Source: Hyphomicrobiales bacterium
GTDB taxonomy: Bacteria; Pseudomonadota; Alphaproteobacteria; Rhizobiales; Xanthobacteraceae
Direction: 5' to 3'
NCBI GenBank assembly: GCA_021732215.1
Contig: JAKFVL010000001.1
Coordinates: 218,351-282,350 of the forward strand
Length of the DNA stretch: 64,000 nucleotides
Position numbers and translations under genes: made by a program. Each line of letters starts with the position of its first letter. The first letter of the stretch is position 1. The notes below the pieces were generated by a model. The model was not told the DNA's origin, did not search any database, and was given only the letters and a program-made list of their open reading frames with translations. Positions 1-8,764 of this stretch are shown here, one piece after another.

Positions 1-17
1 GACGTTTCGGGGGAATC

Positions 18-206
18 ATGAATCAAGTGGTCAACCTCAACCGCGTCCGGAAGCGAAGCAAGCGCGACACGGAGGCCAAACAGGCCGCTGCCAATCGCGC
101 AAGTTTCGGCAGAACCAAAGCGGAGCGTGAGGCCGATGTGCGACGCGAACAACGGCTTCGCGATCTCCACGGGCAGCACAAGATAAAGAGTGGGGATGAA
201 GCATGA
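18..206 (+). CDS. DUF4169 family small basic protein
   Basis: A 62-residue, highly charged protein. It opens with a short conserved-looking start (MNQVVNLNRVRKR) followed by a Lys/Arg/Glu-rich helical body with AKQAAANRASFGRTKAER. This pattern matches the DUF4169 family of small alphaproteobacterial proteins of unknown function. A GGGGGAA Shine-Dalgarno lies a few bases before the ATG. Its stop codon overlaps the start of the following ribbon-helix-helix gene by 4 nt (ATGA), so the two are translationally coupled. From general knowledge this pair often sits behind fumC in Rhizobiales; whatever lies upstream is outside the window. No catalytic residue is visible, and a nucleic-acid or protein-binding role is only a guess from charge. 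Confidence 0.8.
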   Translation: MNQVVNLNRVRKRSKRDTEAKQAAANRASFGRTKAEREADVRREQRLRDLHGQHKIKSGDEA

Positions 207-502
207 AGTCGCCGGTGGTGAAACGTTCCATCGTAGTCGCAGGCCATAAAACCAGCGTGAGCCTCGAAGAGGCTTTCTGGAATGGCATGAAGGAAATCTC
301 GGGCCAGCGCACTCTGACGCTGTCCGAACTGGTCGGTGAAATCGACGGCGCGCGGACCCAGGGCAACCTGTCGTCAGCGATCCGGCTTTTTGTTCTCGAT
401 CATTTCCGCGCCCGCGCCAACTCGATCGAAACGATCGACGGCAGCAGCGCGCGCGAGATCAGCATCGTCCATGCCGAGAATCCTTGTTTGCCGGCTGGAT
501 AG
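203..502 (+). CDS. ribbon-helix-helix domain protein (copy 1)
   Basis: A 99-residue protein. Residues 5-20 form the basic beta-strand of a ribbon-helix-helix fold (VVKRSIVVAGHKTSVSLEE), followed by two helices (FWNGMKEISGQR and LSSAIRLFVLDHFRARA). This is the RHH_4-type arrangement in which the strand dimerises and contacts DNA. The start overlaps the DUF4169 stop by 4 nt, implying an operon. A second paralogue at 742 shares most of the strand and both helices, including the NLSSAIRL block. The residues after about 75 (SIETIDGSSAREISIVHAE) form a less conserved tail. It is likely a small transcription factor or a protein-interaction module; the target is unknown. Confidence 0.75.
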   Translation: MKSPVVKRSIVVAGHKTSVSLEEAFWNGMKEISGQRTLTLSELVGEIDGARTQGNLSSAIRLFVLDHFRARANSIETIDGSSAREISIVHAENPCLPAG

Positions 503-741
503 CCTCGACTTGGAAGGCCCGCCTGCAGTCTTGCTTGCGGGTTCTGCTTAAGGACTTTGCCGAATTACGCCGATACGGCGATTTGGCTAGAGTACACCCC
601 TGACTTGGCGGGTAGCCTCGGCGGCGTCATATTTCGATATGGCGCCGCAGAGGCTCCTGACATCACGTAGATCGCTGCTCGCGCGGACGTCCGGTAGCAA
701 TGCCGATGCGGCCGCTGACGAATGGCCGGTTCGGGGGCGGA

Positions 742-1077
742 ATGACGACACACGACAATCTGGATGCCGACAGCTGCGCCACCCCGACAAGGGAATTCGC
801 CGTCGTCAAACGCTCGGTCATCGTCAGCGGGCAGAAGACCAGCGTCAGCCTCGAAGATGCTTTCTGGACGAGCCTCAAGGACATCGCCTCGAAGCAGGGC
901 TTGAGCCTGTCGCGGCTGCTGGCGGTCATTGACGCTCAGCGCCATACCGCCAACCTGTCGTCAGCCATCCGGCTCTACGTGCTGGATTACTTCCGCACCC
1001 GCGCGACCTGTTCGGTGATGATCGGTGAACGCCGTTTCGTCGCGACACAGGATATCGCGCCGGTAAGCCCCGCATAG
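742..1077 (+). CDS. ribbon-helix-helix domain protein (copy 2)
   Basis: A 111-residue paralogue of the gene at 203. The shared core runs from VVKRSVIVSGQKTSVSLED through SLKDIASKQGLSLSRLL to NLSSAIRLYVLDYFRTRA, about two thirds identical by eye. I chose the ATG at 742 because it starts the compact protein (MTTHDNLD); an upstream ATG at 700 would add 14 low-complexity residues. A 240-bp stretch separates it from copy 1, so it may have its own promoter. It ends 25 bp before the convergent dehydrogenase gene. The N-terminal extension and C-terminal tail differ from copy 1, which suggests divergence after an old tandem duplication. Function: probable small DNA-binding protein. Confidence 0.7.
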   Translation: MTTHDNLDADSCATPTREFAVVKRSVIVSGQKTSVSLEDAFWTSLKDIASKQGLSLSRLLAVIDAQRHTANLSSAIRLYVLDYFRTRATCSVMIGERRFVATQDIAPVSPA

Positions 1078-1102
1078 CGATCCGCACCCGGCGGCCTTCG
1101 CA

Positions 1103-1909
1103 TCACTGCGCGGTCCAGCCGCCATCCACCGGCATCGCCGTCCCCGTGATGTTGTGCGCCATCGGGTGGCTGAGCCACAGCGCCAACGCCCCGATTTCCT
1201 CCGGCCGCGACGTGCGCAGGCTCGGCTGTTTTTCCGCCAGCAGGCTTGCGATCGCGCTCGTGCGGTCGCCGCCGACCTCGGCCTGCCGCGTCGCGACCTG
1301 CGGTTCGATGATTGCGGTCTCGGTCCAGCCCGGACAGATGCAGTTCACGGTCACGCCGCCGCTATCGCGCGATCCTTTCGCCGCATATTCGAGCGCGGCC
1401 ACCCGCGACAGGCCGACCAGACCGAACTTGGCGGCGACATAGGGCGCCTTGTTGATCGAGGCGACGAGACCGTGGACCGAGGCGATGTTGATGACGCGCC
1501 CGTAACCGCGCTCGCCCATCCTCGGCAGCGCGCGGCGCATGGTGTGGAACGCGCCGGACAGATTGACCGCAACGATATCGTCCCAGGTCTGCCGCGTAAC
1601 CTCCGCGATGCTCGCAGGATGCTGAATGCCTGCATTGTTGACCACGATATCCGGCCCGCCCCAGGCCTCGACCGCATCCATCATCGCATCGATCTGCACG
1701 GGGTCGCGCATGTCGGCGGCGAAGAAGCGCGCGTCCGCCGCGCCACTGGAACGCATGGCGTCGACCGCCACCACCGCTTCTTGCGGCGTCGCCAGTCCGT
1801 GAACGCCGATCCGTGCGCCGGCCGACGCCAGTGCGTTCGCGATTGCGAGGCCAATGCCCTGAATTGAACCGGTGACCAGCGCCGTCCGTCCGTCGAGGAA
1901 CCTTTCCAT
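1103..1909 (-). CDS. bdhA: 3-hydroxybutyrate dehydrogenase (SDR family)
   Basis: A 268-residue classical short-chain dehydrogenase that interconverts (R)-3-hydroxybutyrate and acetoacetate with NAD(H) in the cytoplasm, the final step of PHB breakdown. The visible cofactor motif is TGSIQGIG near residue 14. NNAGIQH, the catalytic Ser in NIASVHGLVAS and the YVAAK Tyr/Lys pair are all present. The HGLVAS segment, the CPGW loop and the VDGGWTAQ C-terminus are characteristic of bacterial BdhA rather than FabG. One loop after the YVAAK helix is longer than usual (AAKGSRDSGGV). It lies 29 bp downstream of the large asmA-like gene on the same strand and could be co-transcribed. Another SDR specificity cannot be excluded. 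Confidence 0.75.
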   Translation of the reverse strand: MERFLDGRTALVTGSIQGIGLAIANALASAGARIGVHGLATPQEAVVAVDAMRSSGAADARFFAADMRDPVQIDAMMDAVEAWGGPDIVVNNAGIQHPASIAEVTRQTWDDIVAVNLSGAFHTMRRALPRMGERGYGRVINIASVHGLVASINKAPYVAAKFGLVGLSRVAALEYAAKGSRDSGGVTVNCICPGWTETAIIEPQVATRQAEVGGDRTSAIASLLAEKQPSLRTSRPEEIGALALWLSHPMAHNITGTAMPVDGGWTAQ

Positions 1910-1938
1910 CTCCGCCCCTTGAGTCTTTTCTGATTGTT

Positions 1939-4900
1939 TTAGTTCGAGAACGACGGCGTCAACACCAGCGGCGGCCGAGGCTTCGGCGGCGCGGGACGCG
2001 GCGCCGGACCGGGCGCGGGCTTCACTTCGATCGGAGGAGGCAGCGCTGGCGCGGCTTGCGCTTCGCCCGGCGCGGCAATCTGGGGCGGACGCGGAGCAAC
2101 CGCCTTCGGCCTGGCGGGGGCAACGCGCCGCGGATCGGATCCGGGCACATCGCCCGGCTGCAGACCAGGCGCGGCATCGGGTTGAGCCGGCACGGGCTGC
2201 GGCGCAATCGCTGCATCCTTGGTGGCGGGCGCTGGCGGCGGAATGGCTACGATCGGTGGCGGAGTTTCACCGCGCTCGATCGCATCGAGCCGTCTCGTTT
2301 CCCGATCGATCGCCCGCACCGCCAACCAAGACGACAGCGACGTCAGATCGAGCGATCGCACCGGCGCATCCGGCGTGCCGTAGGCGAGGAGCAGAATCTC
2401 CGGGCGGCCCGGAAGCACCGTCGATATCATCGACGCACGCATGTCGGCCTGATCGGCGGCGATGTCATAGCCGCCGGAAATCACCGCGCGCGCGCCTTCG
2501 CTCTCCAGCGTCGTCGCGCCGACGCGCAAGCGTCCGTCGCTGACGACGAATGCAACCTGCGCCGATGGGACAGTGAATGTCCCGGCTGCGAGCACGGGCT
2601 CGAGCAATGCCTTGAGCTGCGCATCGCCGGTCGGCTGACCGGCATCGCCGGCGCGCACCGCGATATCGAAGGCGCGCGGATCGAGATTGGGAATCTGGAC
2701 GTTGTCCAGCGCGAACGAACCCGCGCCCGACAGCGATCCCGTCAGCGCCTGCACGCTGCGTCCACGGCTCGCCAATGACATCTGCAGCGAGGCCTTTGCG
2801 GACGGCATGGTCAGGGAACGATAGCGCAGCATCGAACCGTCCACGCCCGCAAATTGCACCCGCGCATCGATGCCAAGGCCGTTCAACCCGGGCCGCGCCT
2901 CGATATCGGCTTTCACCTCGCCGCCACCGAGCGTGCCCTTGACGCCCTCGAACGCCAGCGCCTCGCCGTTGGTCTTCAGCGTGCCGCCGACCGGCCGCAG
3001 CTCCAGTCCGCCCGGCAGCAGGCCGCGCAGCGCCTGAAACGTCACCTGCCCGCGCCATCCGCGCATCAGGCCGTGTCTCAATGGCGCTGCCGGATCGTCT
3101 CGGCTTGCGCCGATCGCGCTTGCCAATACCGCCCCGATGTCAAGCACATCGGTGCCGAGTTCGCCTTCGACCGTGGCCTCGTTGCCGCGCACGAAGGCCA
3201 GGCGTCCACGCACCCGCGAACCGCCGACCCTGCTGTCGATGTCGCGCAGCGTGAGCTGGTCGAGAGACACCGACAACCGCGACGTCAGGCTGATGTTGAG
3301 CGCCTGCGGCTGACCGAGCAGCGGTGCGAGATTGGCCCGCCGAACCGTGAGATTGATGTCTGCCGAGGCGTCGTCCGGCCGTGGCGCATCCTTCGACCAG
3401 AACTCGGCGCGACCCTCTGCATCCAGATCGATCGCGTTGCCCGACAGGTTCGCCTTGAACCTCATCGGCGCGCGCAACGCGCCGTTTGCGGTCACATCGA
3501 ACTGCAGAGCGTCCGCACTCGACAGCGTCTTGACGATGTCGCCCAACGGCATCAGGCCCAGCAGCTTCGAGCCCGCGGCAAACGACGACCTGGAATCGAA
3601 CGCCCATTCGTCACGCGACATGGCGTCGATGTTGAACGTGCGCGCATCGGAGAGGCGCGGCGTTCCGGTCAGCGCCGCCGCACCCTTCAATCCCGCGCCA
3701 TCGATGTCGAGCGACAGGCGCGCCTTGCCGCGTTCGCCGGAACCCTTGTCGAGCGATACCGCAACAGCAATCCGCGCAACGCCGGTCTCGCCCGATGCAC
3801 CGATGCGGCTCGCAAGCTCCGGCGCGACCGGCGTCAACAGCGATGCAATCTGGCTCATCGACGCGCCGGACGCCGCCACGTTGAACTTGCCGGTTCCGCC
3901 GGCGAAATCGAACGCACCGCTGCCATCCGCCGCCATGCCGCCCACTGCACCGACCGAAAACTTGTCCACCGTCAGCATCTTCGGCGTGACATCGAAACTG
4001 GCTGCGAACGGCCGCAACTCCTGCCCGGCCCACTTCGCCACCGATGCCTGAATCTTGACGCTGCCTTCGCTCGGAAGTCCATCCTGCGCAGTCATCGCCG
4101 TGCGTGCCAGCGCGATCGTGGTGTCGATATCGAGCAGTTCGGTCTTCAGTTCGGCCTCGAAGCGCGAACCGCCGCTGGCAGCTTTCACCCAGGCGAGCCT
4201 CCCCTGCAATTCGCCGCTGCCGAGATCGGTCCTGATGCCATCGACAGCAACACTCTCGGGCGTGACGCTCAACTGACCGCGCAGGCGCATGGCGCGCTGC
4301 GCGCGCAGCACAACCTCCTTGCGGCCCTGCAACCACATCGCCAATAAATCCGGATCGGCGGAATCAATGCTGATCGCGCCCTTGAACCCGGATGATTCCT
4401 GGGTCGCACCGCTGAGCGTCACCTGCGTCGCGCCCGGCGCACGCAGTTCGAGCTTGTCGACCCGCCAGCCGGATGGGTCCGCGCGCAGATCGACGCCGAC
4501 GTTCTGCACCGGCCGGCCGCCAAGCGTGATGGAATCGACACCGATTTCCGCCTGTACCGGCAGCGGCGCTTGCGGCAAACCCGCAACCAGCTCGCGCAGG
4601 TTGGCGATGATTTGCGCGGGCTCGCTGGTCGCGCCCTCCTTCGCCAGCAACCGGTCCGCGTCGAGCTGCCGTCCTGCCAGCACCACATGCAGCAAAGGCG
4701 ATGCGCCGAAACGGGCATCGGCAACGCCTGTCAGCTTGAATGCGTTGTCTTCCGAACCGTAACTGAGTTCGAGCTGTTCGAGCTTGGCCGACGACGGCTC
4801 GGCTCTCATATTTGCTGTCATCCGCCACGGTGTCTGCAGCACCGCGCCTTGCGGGCCGGCCTTCAGCGCCGCCGTGCGCACGACGGACAACGCACCATCG

Positions 4901-5595
4901 AAATGCGGCGCGTCGGCCTCGAACGACAACACGCCGTCGATGTAGGCGCTGAGCGGACGCGCGCCCGGCTCGACGCCGAAGCGAAAGCGCGTGCCTTTGC
5001 CGTCATTGGTTTGTCCGGTTGAAAGTTTGAATGGATAGCGCTCGCCATTATAGCTGAGCTGTCCTTCGCCGCGCACCGAGGCGGCCAGCGCGCGGACATC
5101 GCCGCTGAACGTGATGTCGTCGAGCACAATCGTGCTGCGGCTTGCCGCGTCGTACAGTCCCATTTTTCCGGTGAGATTGAGCCGGTCGATCGCCAGCCCG
5201 CCAAAATTTCCCGCGCCGGACAGCGACGGACCGACCAGGCGGCCGCGCTCGTCGAGACCGAGATTGACAGTCAGACCGTCGATCGACAGTTCCGAGGCGC
5301 GCCATTCGCCGCGCATCAGCGAGCCAAGACTGAATTCCACATCGAGTTTTTCGGCGGCGACCCGTCCCGGATCGTTGGGCCTTCCGGCGGCCACGTTGCG
5401 CAGGCGCAGCGTCGGCGTCGGCAGCAGCCGCGCGTCGAGCGCGCCCTCGACCCGCACCGGCGTTCCGAGCACGCGGCTCGCCTCGATCTCGAACTGCGGC
5501 CTGAACTGGTTCCAGTCAACGAAATAAGGGCCGATCAGAGCGGCCAGCAGCGCAAGGATGAAGGCAATGGCCAATCCGAGCAGCGTCGTCTGCAC
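1939..5595 (-). CDS. AsmA family protein, very large
   Basis: A 1218-residue protein starting at GTG 5595, which follows a GGGAG ribosome site; a longer reading from 5661 adds 22 residues with no ribosome site. Residues about 2-24 are one hydrophobic inner-membrane anchor (LGLAIAFILALLAALIGPYF). The AsmA signature DWNQFRPQFEIEASRVLG follows directly. The rest is the long repetitive beta-rich periplasmic part typical of AsmA/TamB-like proteins, thought to form a groove for lipid transfer between membranes. The last 120 or so residues are a Pro/Ala-rich low-complexity tail ending in LTPSFSN. At more than 1200 residues it is about twice E. coli AsmA but normal for the large alphaproteobacterial members. 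A role in outer-membrane lipid homeostasis is inferred from the family. Confidence 0.85.
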   Translation of the reverse strand: MQTTLLGLAIAFILALLAALIGPYFVDWNQFRPQFEIEASRVLGTPVRVEGALDARLLPTPTLRLRNVAAGRPNDPGRVAAEKLDVEFSLGSLMRGEWRASELSIDGLTVNLGLDERGRLVGPSLSGAGNFGGLAIDRLNLTGKMGLYDAASRSTIVLDDITFSGDVRALAASVRGEGQLSYNGERYPFKLSTGQTNDGKGTRFRFGVEPGARPLSAYIDGVLSFEADAPHFDGALSVVRTAALKAGPQGAVLQTPWRMTANMRAEPSSAKLEQLELSYGSEDNAFKLTGVADARFGASPLLHVVLAGRQLDADRLLAKEGATSEPAQIIANLRELVAGLPQAPLPVQAEIGVDSITLGGRPVQNVGVDLRADPSGWRVDKLELRAPGATQVTLSGATQESSGFKGAISIDSADPDLLAMWLQGRKEVVLRAQRAMRLRGQLSVTPESVAVDGIRTDLGSGELQGRLAWVKAASGGSRFEAELKTELLDIDTTIALARTAMTAQDGLPSEGSVKIQASVAKWAGQELRPFAASFDVTPKMLTVDKFSVGAVGGMAADGSGAFDFAGGTGKFNVAASGASMSQIASLLTPVAPELASRIGASGETGVARIAVAVSLDKGSGERGKARLSLDIDGAGLKGAAALTGTPRLSDARTFNIDAMSRDEWAFDSRSSFAAGSKLLGLMPLGDIVKTLSSADALQFDVTANGALRAPMRFKANLSGNAIDLDAEGRAEFWSKDAPRPDDASADINLTVRRANLAPLLGQPQALNISLTSRLSVSLDQLTLRDIDSRVGGSRVRGRLAFVRGNEATVEGELGTDVLDIGAVLASAIGASRDDPAAPLRHGLMRGWRGQVTFQALRGLLPGGLELRPVGGTLKTNGEALAFEGVKGTLGGGEVKADIEARPGLNGLGIDARVQFAGVDGSMLRYRSLTMPSAKASLQMSLASRGRSVQALTGSLSGAGSFALDNVQIPNLDPRAFDIAVRAGDAGQPTGDAQLKALLEPVLAAGTFTVPSAQVAFVVSDGRLRVGATTLESEGARAVISGGYDIAADQADMRASMISTVLPGRPEILLLAYGTPDAPVRSLDLTSLSSWLAVRAIDRETRRLDAIERGETPPPIVAIPPPAPATKDAAIAPQPVPAQPDAAPGLQPGDVPGSDPRRVAPARPKAVAPRPPQIAAPGEAQAAPALPPPIEVKPAPGPAPRPAPPKPRPPLVLTPSFSN

Positions 5596-5743
5596 GATGT
5601 CTCCCTGATGCGCGATCCACAAACACCGGTCCCGGTTCCCGGATCGGGCACGCTCGATCAAGCGCCCACCAAATCAACCCCCGCATCATTATATATGAAT
5701 GACGGCGGCAAAAGCACCGTCTTGCAGCGGTACGGCGAACCGC

Positions 5744-6562
5744 TCAGCAGAACCGGATGCTGACGCCGCGCAGCGCAACGCCGTCGAGCACCGTGGTCCA
5801 GGTCTGGCCCGGCTTCACCGGCAAGGCGCGCGTCAGCGTTCCCGTGGTGACGATTTCGCCTGCCGCGAGCGGCGGATTGACGTCATCGCGCGAAAGAGCC
5901 TGAACCAGATGACGCAGCGCCGACAGCGGCCCGTCCAGCACATTGCGCGAGCGGCCTTTCGCGACAATATCCCCACACGACAGCGTGATCTCGAAATTAT
6001 GCAGGCTCTCCAGCCACGCATCATAACTGCCGTCGATCGGATGCCGCTCGCCGATCAAGAGCGCGCCATGCAGCCCGAACGCCGCGACCGTGTCGGCGGC
6101 TGTGAATTTCCAGCCGGGGAAGATCGACTGCACCACCTCGAAACCGTGCGACACCCAGGCGATGCATGAGAGCAGGTCGCGTTCGTCCATGTCCGGATCG
6201 GGCGCGGCGGAGAGCTGGAAGATGATTTCCGGCTCGATCAGCGGTTCGCAGAACGGTGCGAGCGAGACGCCCTCGCCAACGTTGCGCAGATCGCGCATCG
6301 TGCCGTCGTAAACGTAACCCCAGATCGGTCCGTCGACGCCGTACTCGTCCCAGATCGTCCGGTTGGTGAAGCCGATCTTGCGGCCGAGCACGCGCTCGCC
6401 GCGCGCTTCGCGCAACTGCCGGATTTTCGGCGTGACACGGTAAGCATCGGCAATCGAAAACGGTTGCCGCGAGGAAAACGGCGCAACCTGCCGGCGCTCG
6501 TCATACGCGGCCATGACCTCGGCGGCGATCGCATCGATGTCGATGGTGGCCGCGCCGCCCAT
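5744..6562 (-). CDS. 2-keto-4-pentenoate hydratase / FAH-family protein
   Basis: A 272-residue protein of the fumarylacetoacetate hydrolase-like fold, closest to 2-hydroxypenta-2,4-dienoate hydratase and 4-oxalocrotonate decarboxylase (MhpD/DmpE type). Visible features are RVLGRKIGFTNRTIWDEYGV near the N-terminus, the acidic metal-binding strand EPLIEPEIIF, and the C-terminal PVKPGQTWTTVLDGV. Such enzymes bind Mg2+ through acidic residues and act on 2-oxo-enoic acids from aromatic meta-cleavage. The ATG at 6562 shares one base with the TGA of the upstream FAD-oxidase gene (TGATG), so they are translationally coupled. A reading frame running upstream to 7027 is only a shadow of that gene. The actual substrate is not predictable. 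Confidence 0.8.
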   Translation of the reverse strand: MGGAATIDIDAIAAEVMAAYDERRQVAPFSSRQPFSIADAYRVTPKIRQLREARGERVLGRKIGFTNRTIWDEYGVDGPIWGYVYDGTMRDLRNVGEGVSLAPFCEPLIEPEIIFQLSAAPDPDMDERDLLSCIAWVSHGFEVVQSIFPGWKFTAADTVAAFGLHGALLIGERHPIDGSYDAWLESLHNFEITLSCGDIVAKGRSRNVLDGPLSALRHLVQALSRDDVNPPLAAGEIVTTGTLTRALPVKPGQTWTTVLDGVALRGVSIRFC

Positions 6563-7977
6563 CACACCGGAATGATCTTGCCGGGGTTGAGAATGTTGTG
6601 CGGGTCCATCGCCAGTTTCAGCGCGCGCATCGCGTCGATCGCCTCGGACCCGAGTTCGGCTTGCAGGTATTTCTGCTTGCCCTGCCCGATGCCGTGTTCG
6701 CCGGTGCAGGTACCGCCCATCGCCAGCGCCCGCTCGACGAGGCGATGCATGAAGTCTTCCGAGCGCGCGAACTCGTCCGCATCGTCCACGTCGCACAGCA
6801 GCGAGCAATGGAAATTGCCGTCGCCGACATGGCCGACGATCGGTGCCATCAGGTTCAGCCGCGCGATATCTTCTTCCGTCTCGGCCACGCAATCGGCCAG
6901 CCGCGAGATCGGCACGCAGACGTCGGTCGCGACCACGCCCGCGCCGGGGCGCAGTCCGCGCACGGCCCAGTACGCATCGTGCCGCGCCTGCCAGAGTTTG
7001 GTGCGATCCTCCGCCTTCGCGGTCCATTGAAACTCACCGCCGCCGCATTCGGCTGCGATCTCGGCGAAACGTTGCGTCTGCTCGGCGACCTCCGCCTCGC
7101 TGCCGTGAAATTCGAGCAGCAGCAGCGGCGTCTCCGGCAAGGTCAGCTTGGAGTAGACGTTGCTGGCCTTCACCTGCGTCTCGCTCAGCAATTCGATCCG
7201 CGCCACCGGAATGCCGGTCTGGATCGCCAGGATTGTCGCCTGACACGCGCCCTGCACCGTCTTGAACGAACACGCGGCGGCCGCGATGGTTTCGGGAATT
7301 CCGCGCAGCCGGATCGTCAGCTCCGAGATGATGCCGAGCGTCCCCTCCGCGCCGACGAACAGATGCGTCAGATCGTAACCGGCGGAGGATTTCTTCGCCC
7401 GCGTGCCGGTGGTGATGATCTCGCCGTCGGCGCGCACCACTTTCAGCGCCAGCACGTTGTCGCGCATGGTGCCGTAGCGCACCGCATTGGTGCCGGACGC
7501 CCGTGTCGAGGCCATCCCGCCGATGGACGCATCTGCGCCCGGATCGATCGGAAAGAACACGCCCTGATCGCGCAGTTGCTCGTTGAGCGTCTTGCGCGTG
7601 ATGCCGGGCTCGATGACGCAGTCGAGGTCTTCCTGATGCACGGCCAGCACACGATTCATGTCGCGCAGGTCGATGCAGACGCCGCCCGCCGGCGCGTTGA
7701 CCTGCCCCTCGAGCGAGGTGCCAGTTCCGAACGCGATCACCGGCACGCGATGCTGCGCGCAGATGCGCACCACGTCCTGAATGTCGGCCGTCGCCTGCGC
7801 CATCACCACCGCATCCGGCGGCTGCGTCTTCAGCCACGTCGTGGTATGGGCGTGCTGCTCACGCACCGCCTGCGACGTGATGAGCCGGTTGCCGAATCGC
7901 GCGGCCAGCGCATCGATCGCGCCCTTGAGCGCGCGCGCCTCGGGCCGCGGCAACGCCTTCGCCTCAATACTTGCCAC
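6562..7977 (-). CDS. FAD-binding oxidase (GlcD / D-lactate dehydrogenase type)
   Basis: A 471-residue flavoprotein of the FAD_binding_4 / FAD-oxidase_C family, which oxidises 2-hydroxy acids such as D-lactate or glycolate. The FAD site shows as GTGTSLEGQVNAPAGGV, then DPGADASIGGMASTRASGTN. The C-terminal domain has the hallmark GHVGDGNFHCSLL and CTGEHGIGQGKQKYL followed by DPHNILNPGKIIPV. I use the GTG at 7977 because a strong GGGAGGCGG ribosome site precedes it; the extended reading to 8163 adds 62 residues without such a site. It precedes and is coupled to the FAH-family gene, which suggests a shared pathway for a hydroxy- or keto-acid. The electron acceptor is probably cytochrome c or quinone. 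Confidence 0.85.
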   Translation of the reverse strand: MASIEAKALPRPEARALKGAIDALAARFGNRLITSQAVREQHAHTTTWLKTQPPDAVVMAQATADIQDVVRICAQHRVPVIAFGTGTSLEGQVNAPAGGVCIDLRDMNRVLAVHQEDLDCVIEPGITRKTLNEQLRDQGVFFPIDPGADASIGGMASTRASGTNAVRYGTMRDNVLALKVVRADGEIITTGTRAKKSSAGYDLTHLFVGAEGTLGIISELTIRLRGIPETIAAAACSFKTVQGACQATILAIQTGIPVARIELLSETQVKASNVYSKLTLPETPLLLLEFHGSEAEVAEQTQRFAEIAAECGGGEFQWTAKAEDRTKLWQARHDAYWAVRGLRPGAGVVATDVCVPISRLADCVAETEEDIARLNLMAPIVGHVGDGNFHCSLLCDVDDADEFARSEDFMHRLVERALAMGGTCTGEHGIGQGKQKYLQAELGSEAIDAMRALKLAMDPHNILNPGKIIPV

Positions 7978-8104
7978 GACAACCGCCTCCCACAGCAGAC
8001 CTGTTCCTTCTTGTTTTGTATTTCGACCGTGGCAAAGGATATATGTGGGGTCAAGGGCGCCGCGAAACGGCGCGCATTGCGGGATCAACATCTCGGGATC
8101 GAAA

Positions 8105-8614
8105 ATGACCGACACGCTCGTTCCAACCGACGCCGGCGCGGTGCCGTTTCTCTCCACCGTCAAGCAAATCGAGCCGGACTGGATCGATTACAACGGCCAT
8201 CTCAACATGGCCTATTACAACGTGCTGTTCGACCGCTCGCTCGATGAGTTTTTCGAGGTGTTGGGCATCGGGCCGAATTACCTCAAGACCCGCAACGGCT
8301 CGAGCATGACCGCCGAATGCCATGTGCGCTATCTGCGCGAGGTGCATCTCGGCGATCCGGTGCAGGTCGCGATCTGGCTGATCGCGGCGGATGACAAGCG
8401 GGTGCACACCTTCGAGGAACTGCGCCACGCCACCGAGGGCTGGGTCTCTGCCACATCCGACAACATGACGCTGCATATCGACATGTCGGTGCGCAGGGTC
8501 GCGCCCTTCCCGCCGGACATCGCCGAGCGCATCGGTAGCATCGCGGCGGTTCACGCCAACGCAAAACGACCCGACGGCGTTGGCCGACGGGTCGAGATGC
8601 CGGTGAAGAAATAA
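8105..8614 (+). CDS. thioesterase family protein (hotdog fold)
   Basis: A 169-residue acyl-CoA thioesterase-like protein of the 4HBT hotdog superfamily. The signature segment DWIDYNGHLNMAYYNVLFD (near residue 30) carries the conserved Asp/Asn-Gly-His-Leu turn and the helix that builds the active site. AECHVRYLREVHLGDPV and RVHTFEELRHATEGWVSAT are the usual central strands. The ATG at 8105 starts the conserved domain; longer upstream frames are shadows of the divergent oxidase. It lies divergent to the FAD-oxidase with about 127 bp between the starts. Relatives include betaine- or carnitine-CoA thioesterases, but the substrate here is not determined. A palindromic repeat lies just downstream. 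Confidence 0.8.
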   Translation: MTDTLVPTDAGAVPFLSTVKQIEPDWIDYNGHLNMAYYNVLFDRSLDEFFEVLGIGPNYLKTRNGSSMTAECHVRYLREVHLGDPVQVAIWLIAADDKRVHTFEELRHATEGWVSATSDNMTLHIDMSVRRVAPFPPDIAERIGSIAAVHANAKRPDGVGRRVEMPVKK

Positions 8615-8652
8615 TTGATCAGTCGCCCTGAGGCTTGCCTCGAATCATCGTT

Positions 8653-8734
8653 CGTCATTGCGAGCGAAGCGAAGCAATCCAGCTCAGAAACTTGAAAATG
8701 GATTGCTTCGTCGCTATCGCTCCTCGCAATGACG
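8653..8734. repeat. palindromic intergenic repeat (CATTGCGAG family)
   Basis: An 82-bp imperfect inverted repeat. The left arm reads CGTCATTGCGAGCGAAGCG then AAGCAATCC. The right arm begins GGATTGCTTCGTC and ends CTCGCAATGACG. The arms enclose about 19 bp. This is a common dispersed palindrome type in Bradyrhizobiaceae genomes. It sits between the convergent thioesterase and DUF1328 genes, where it could act as a bidirectional transcript-end hairpin. Confidence 0.8.
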
Positions 8735-8764
8735 TGCATGGATTTGCTTGCCTGCCGAGTGCAA

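Noticed and set aside
2854..4347. Long plus-strand open frame of about 497 codons opposite the AsmA-like gene
   Set aside because: Antisense shadow typical of high-GC codon usage: Arg/Ala/Gln/His-rich with no domain, while the minus strand has a clear AsmA protein.
5596..5661. Upstream extension of the AsmA-like protein to 5661
   Set aside because: A GGGAG site precedes GTG 5595, which starts directly at the membrane anchor; the extension is polar and would bury the anchor.
6598..8247. Plus-strand open frame of about 549 codons opposite the FAD oxidase
   Set aside because: Arg/Leu/His-rich low-information antisense frame; the minus-strand gene has complete family motifs.
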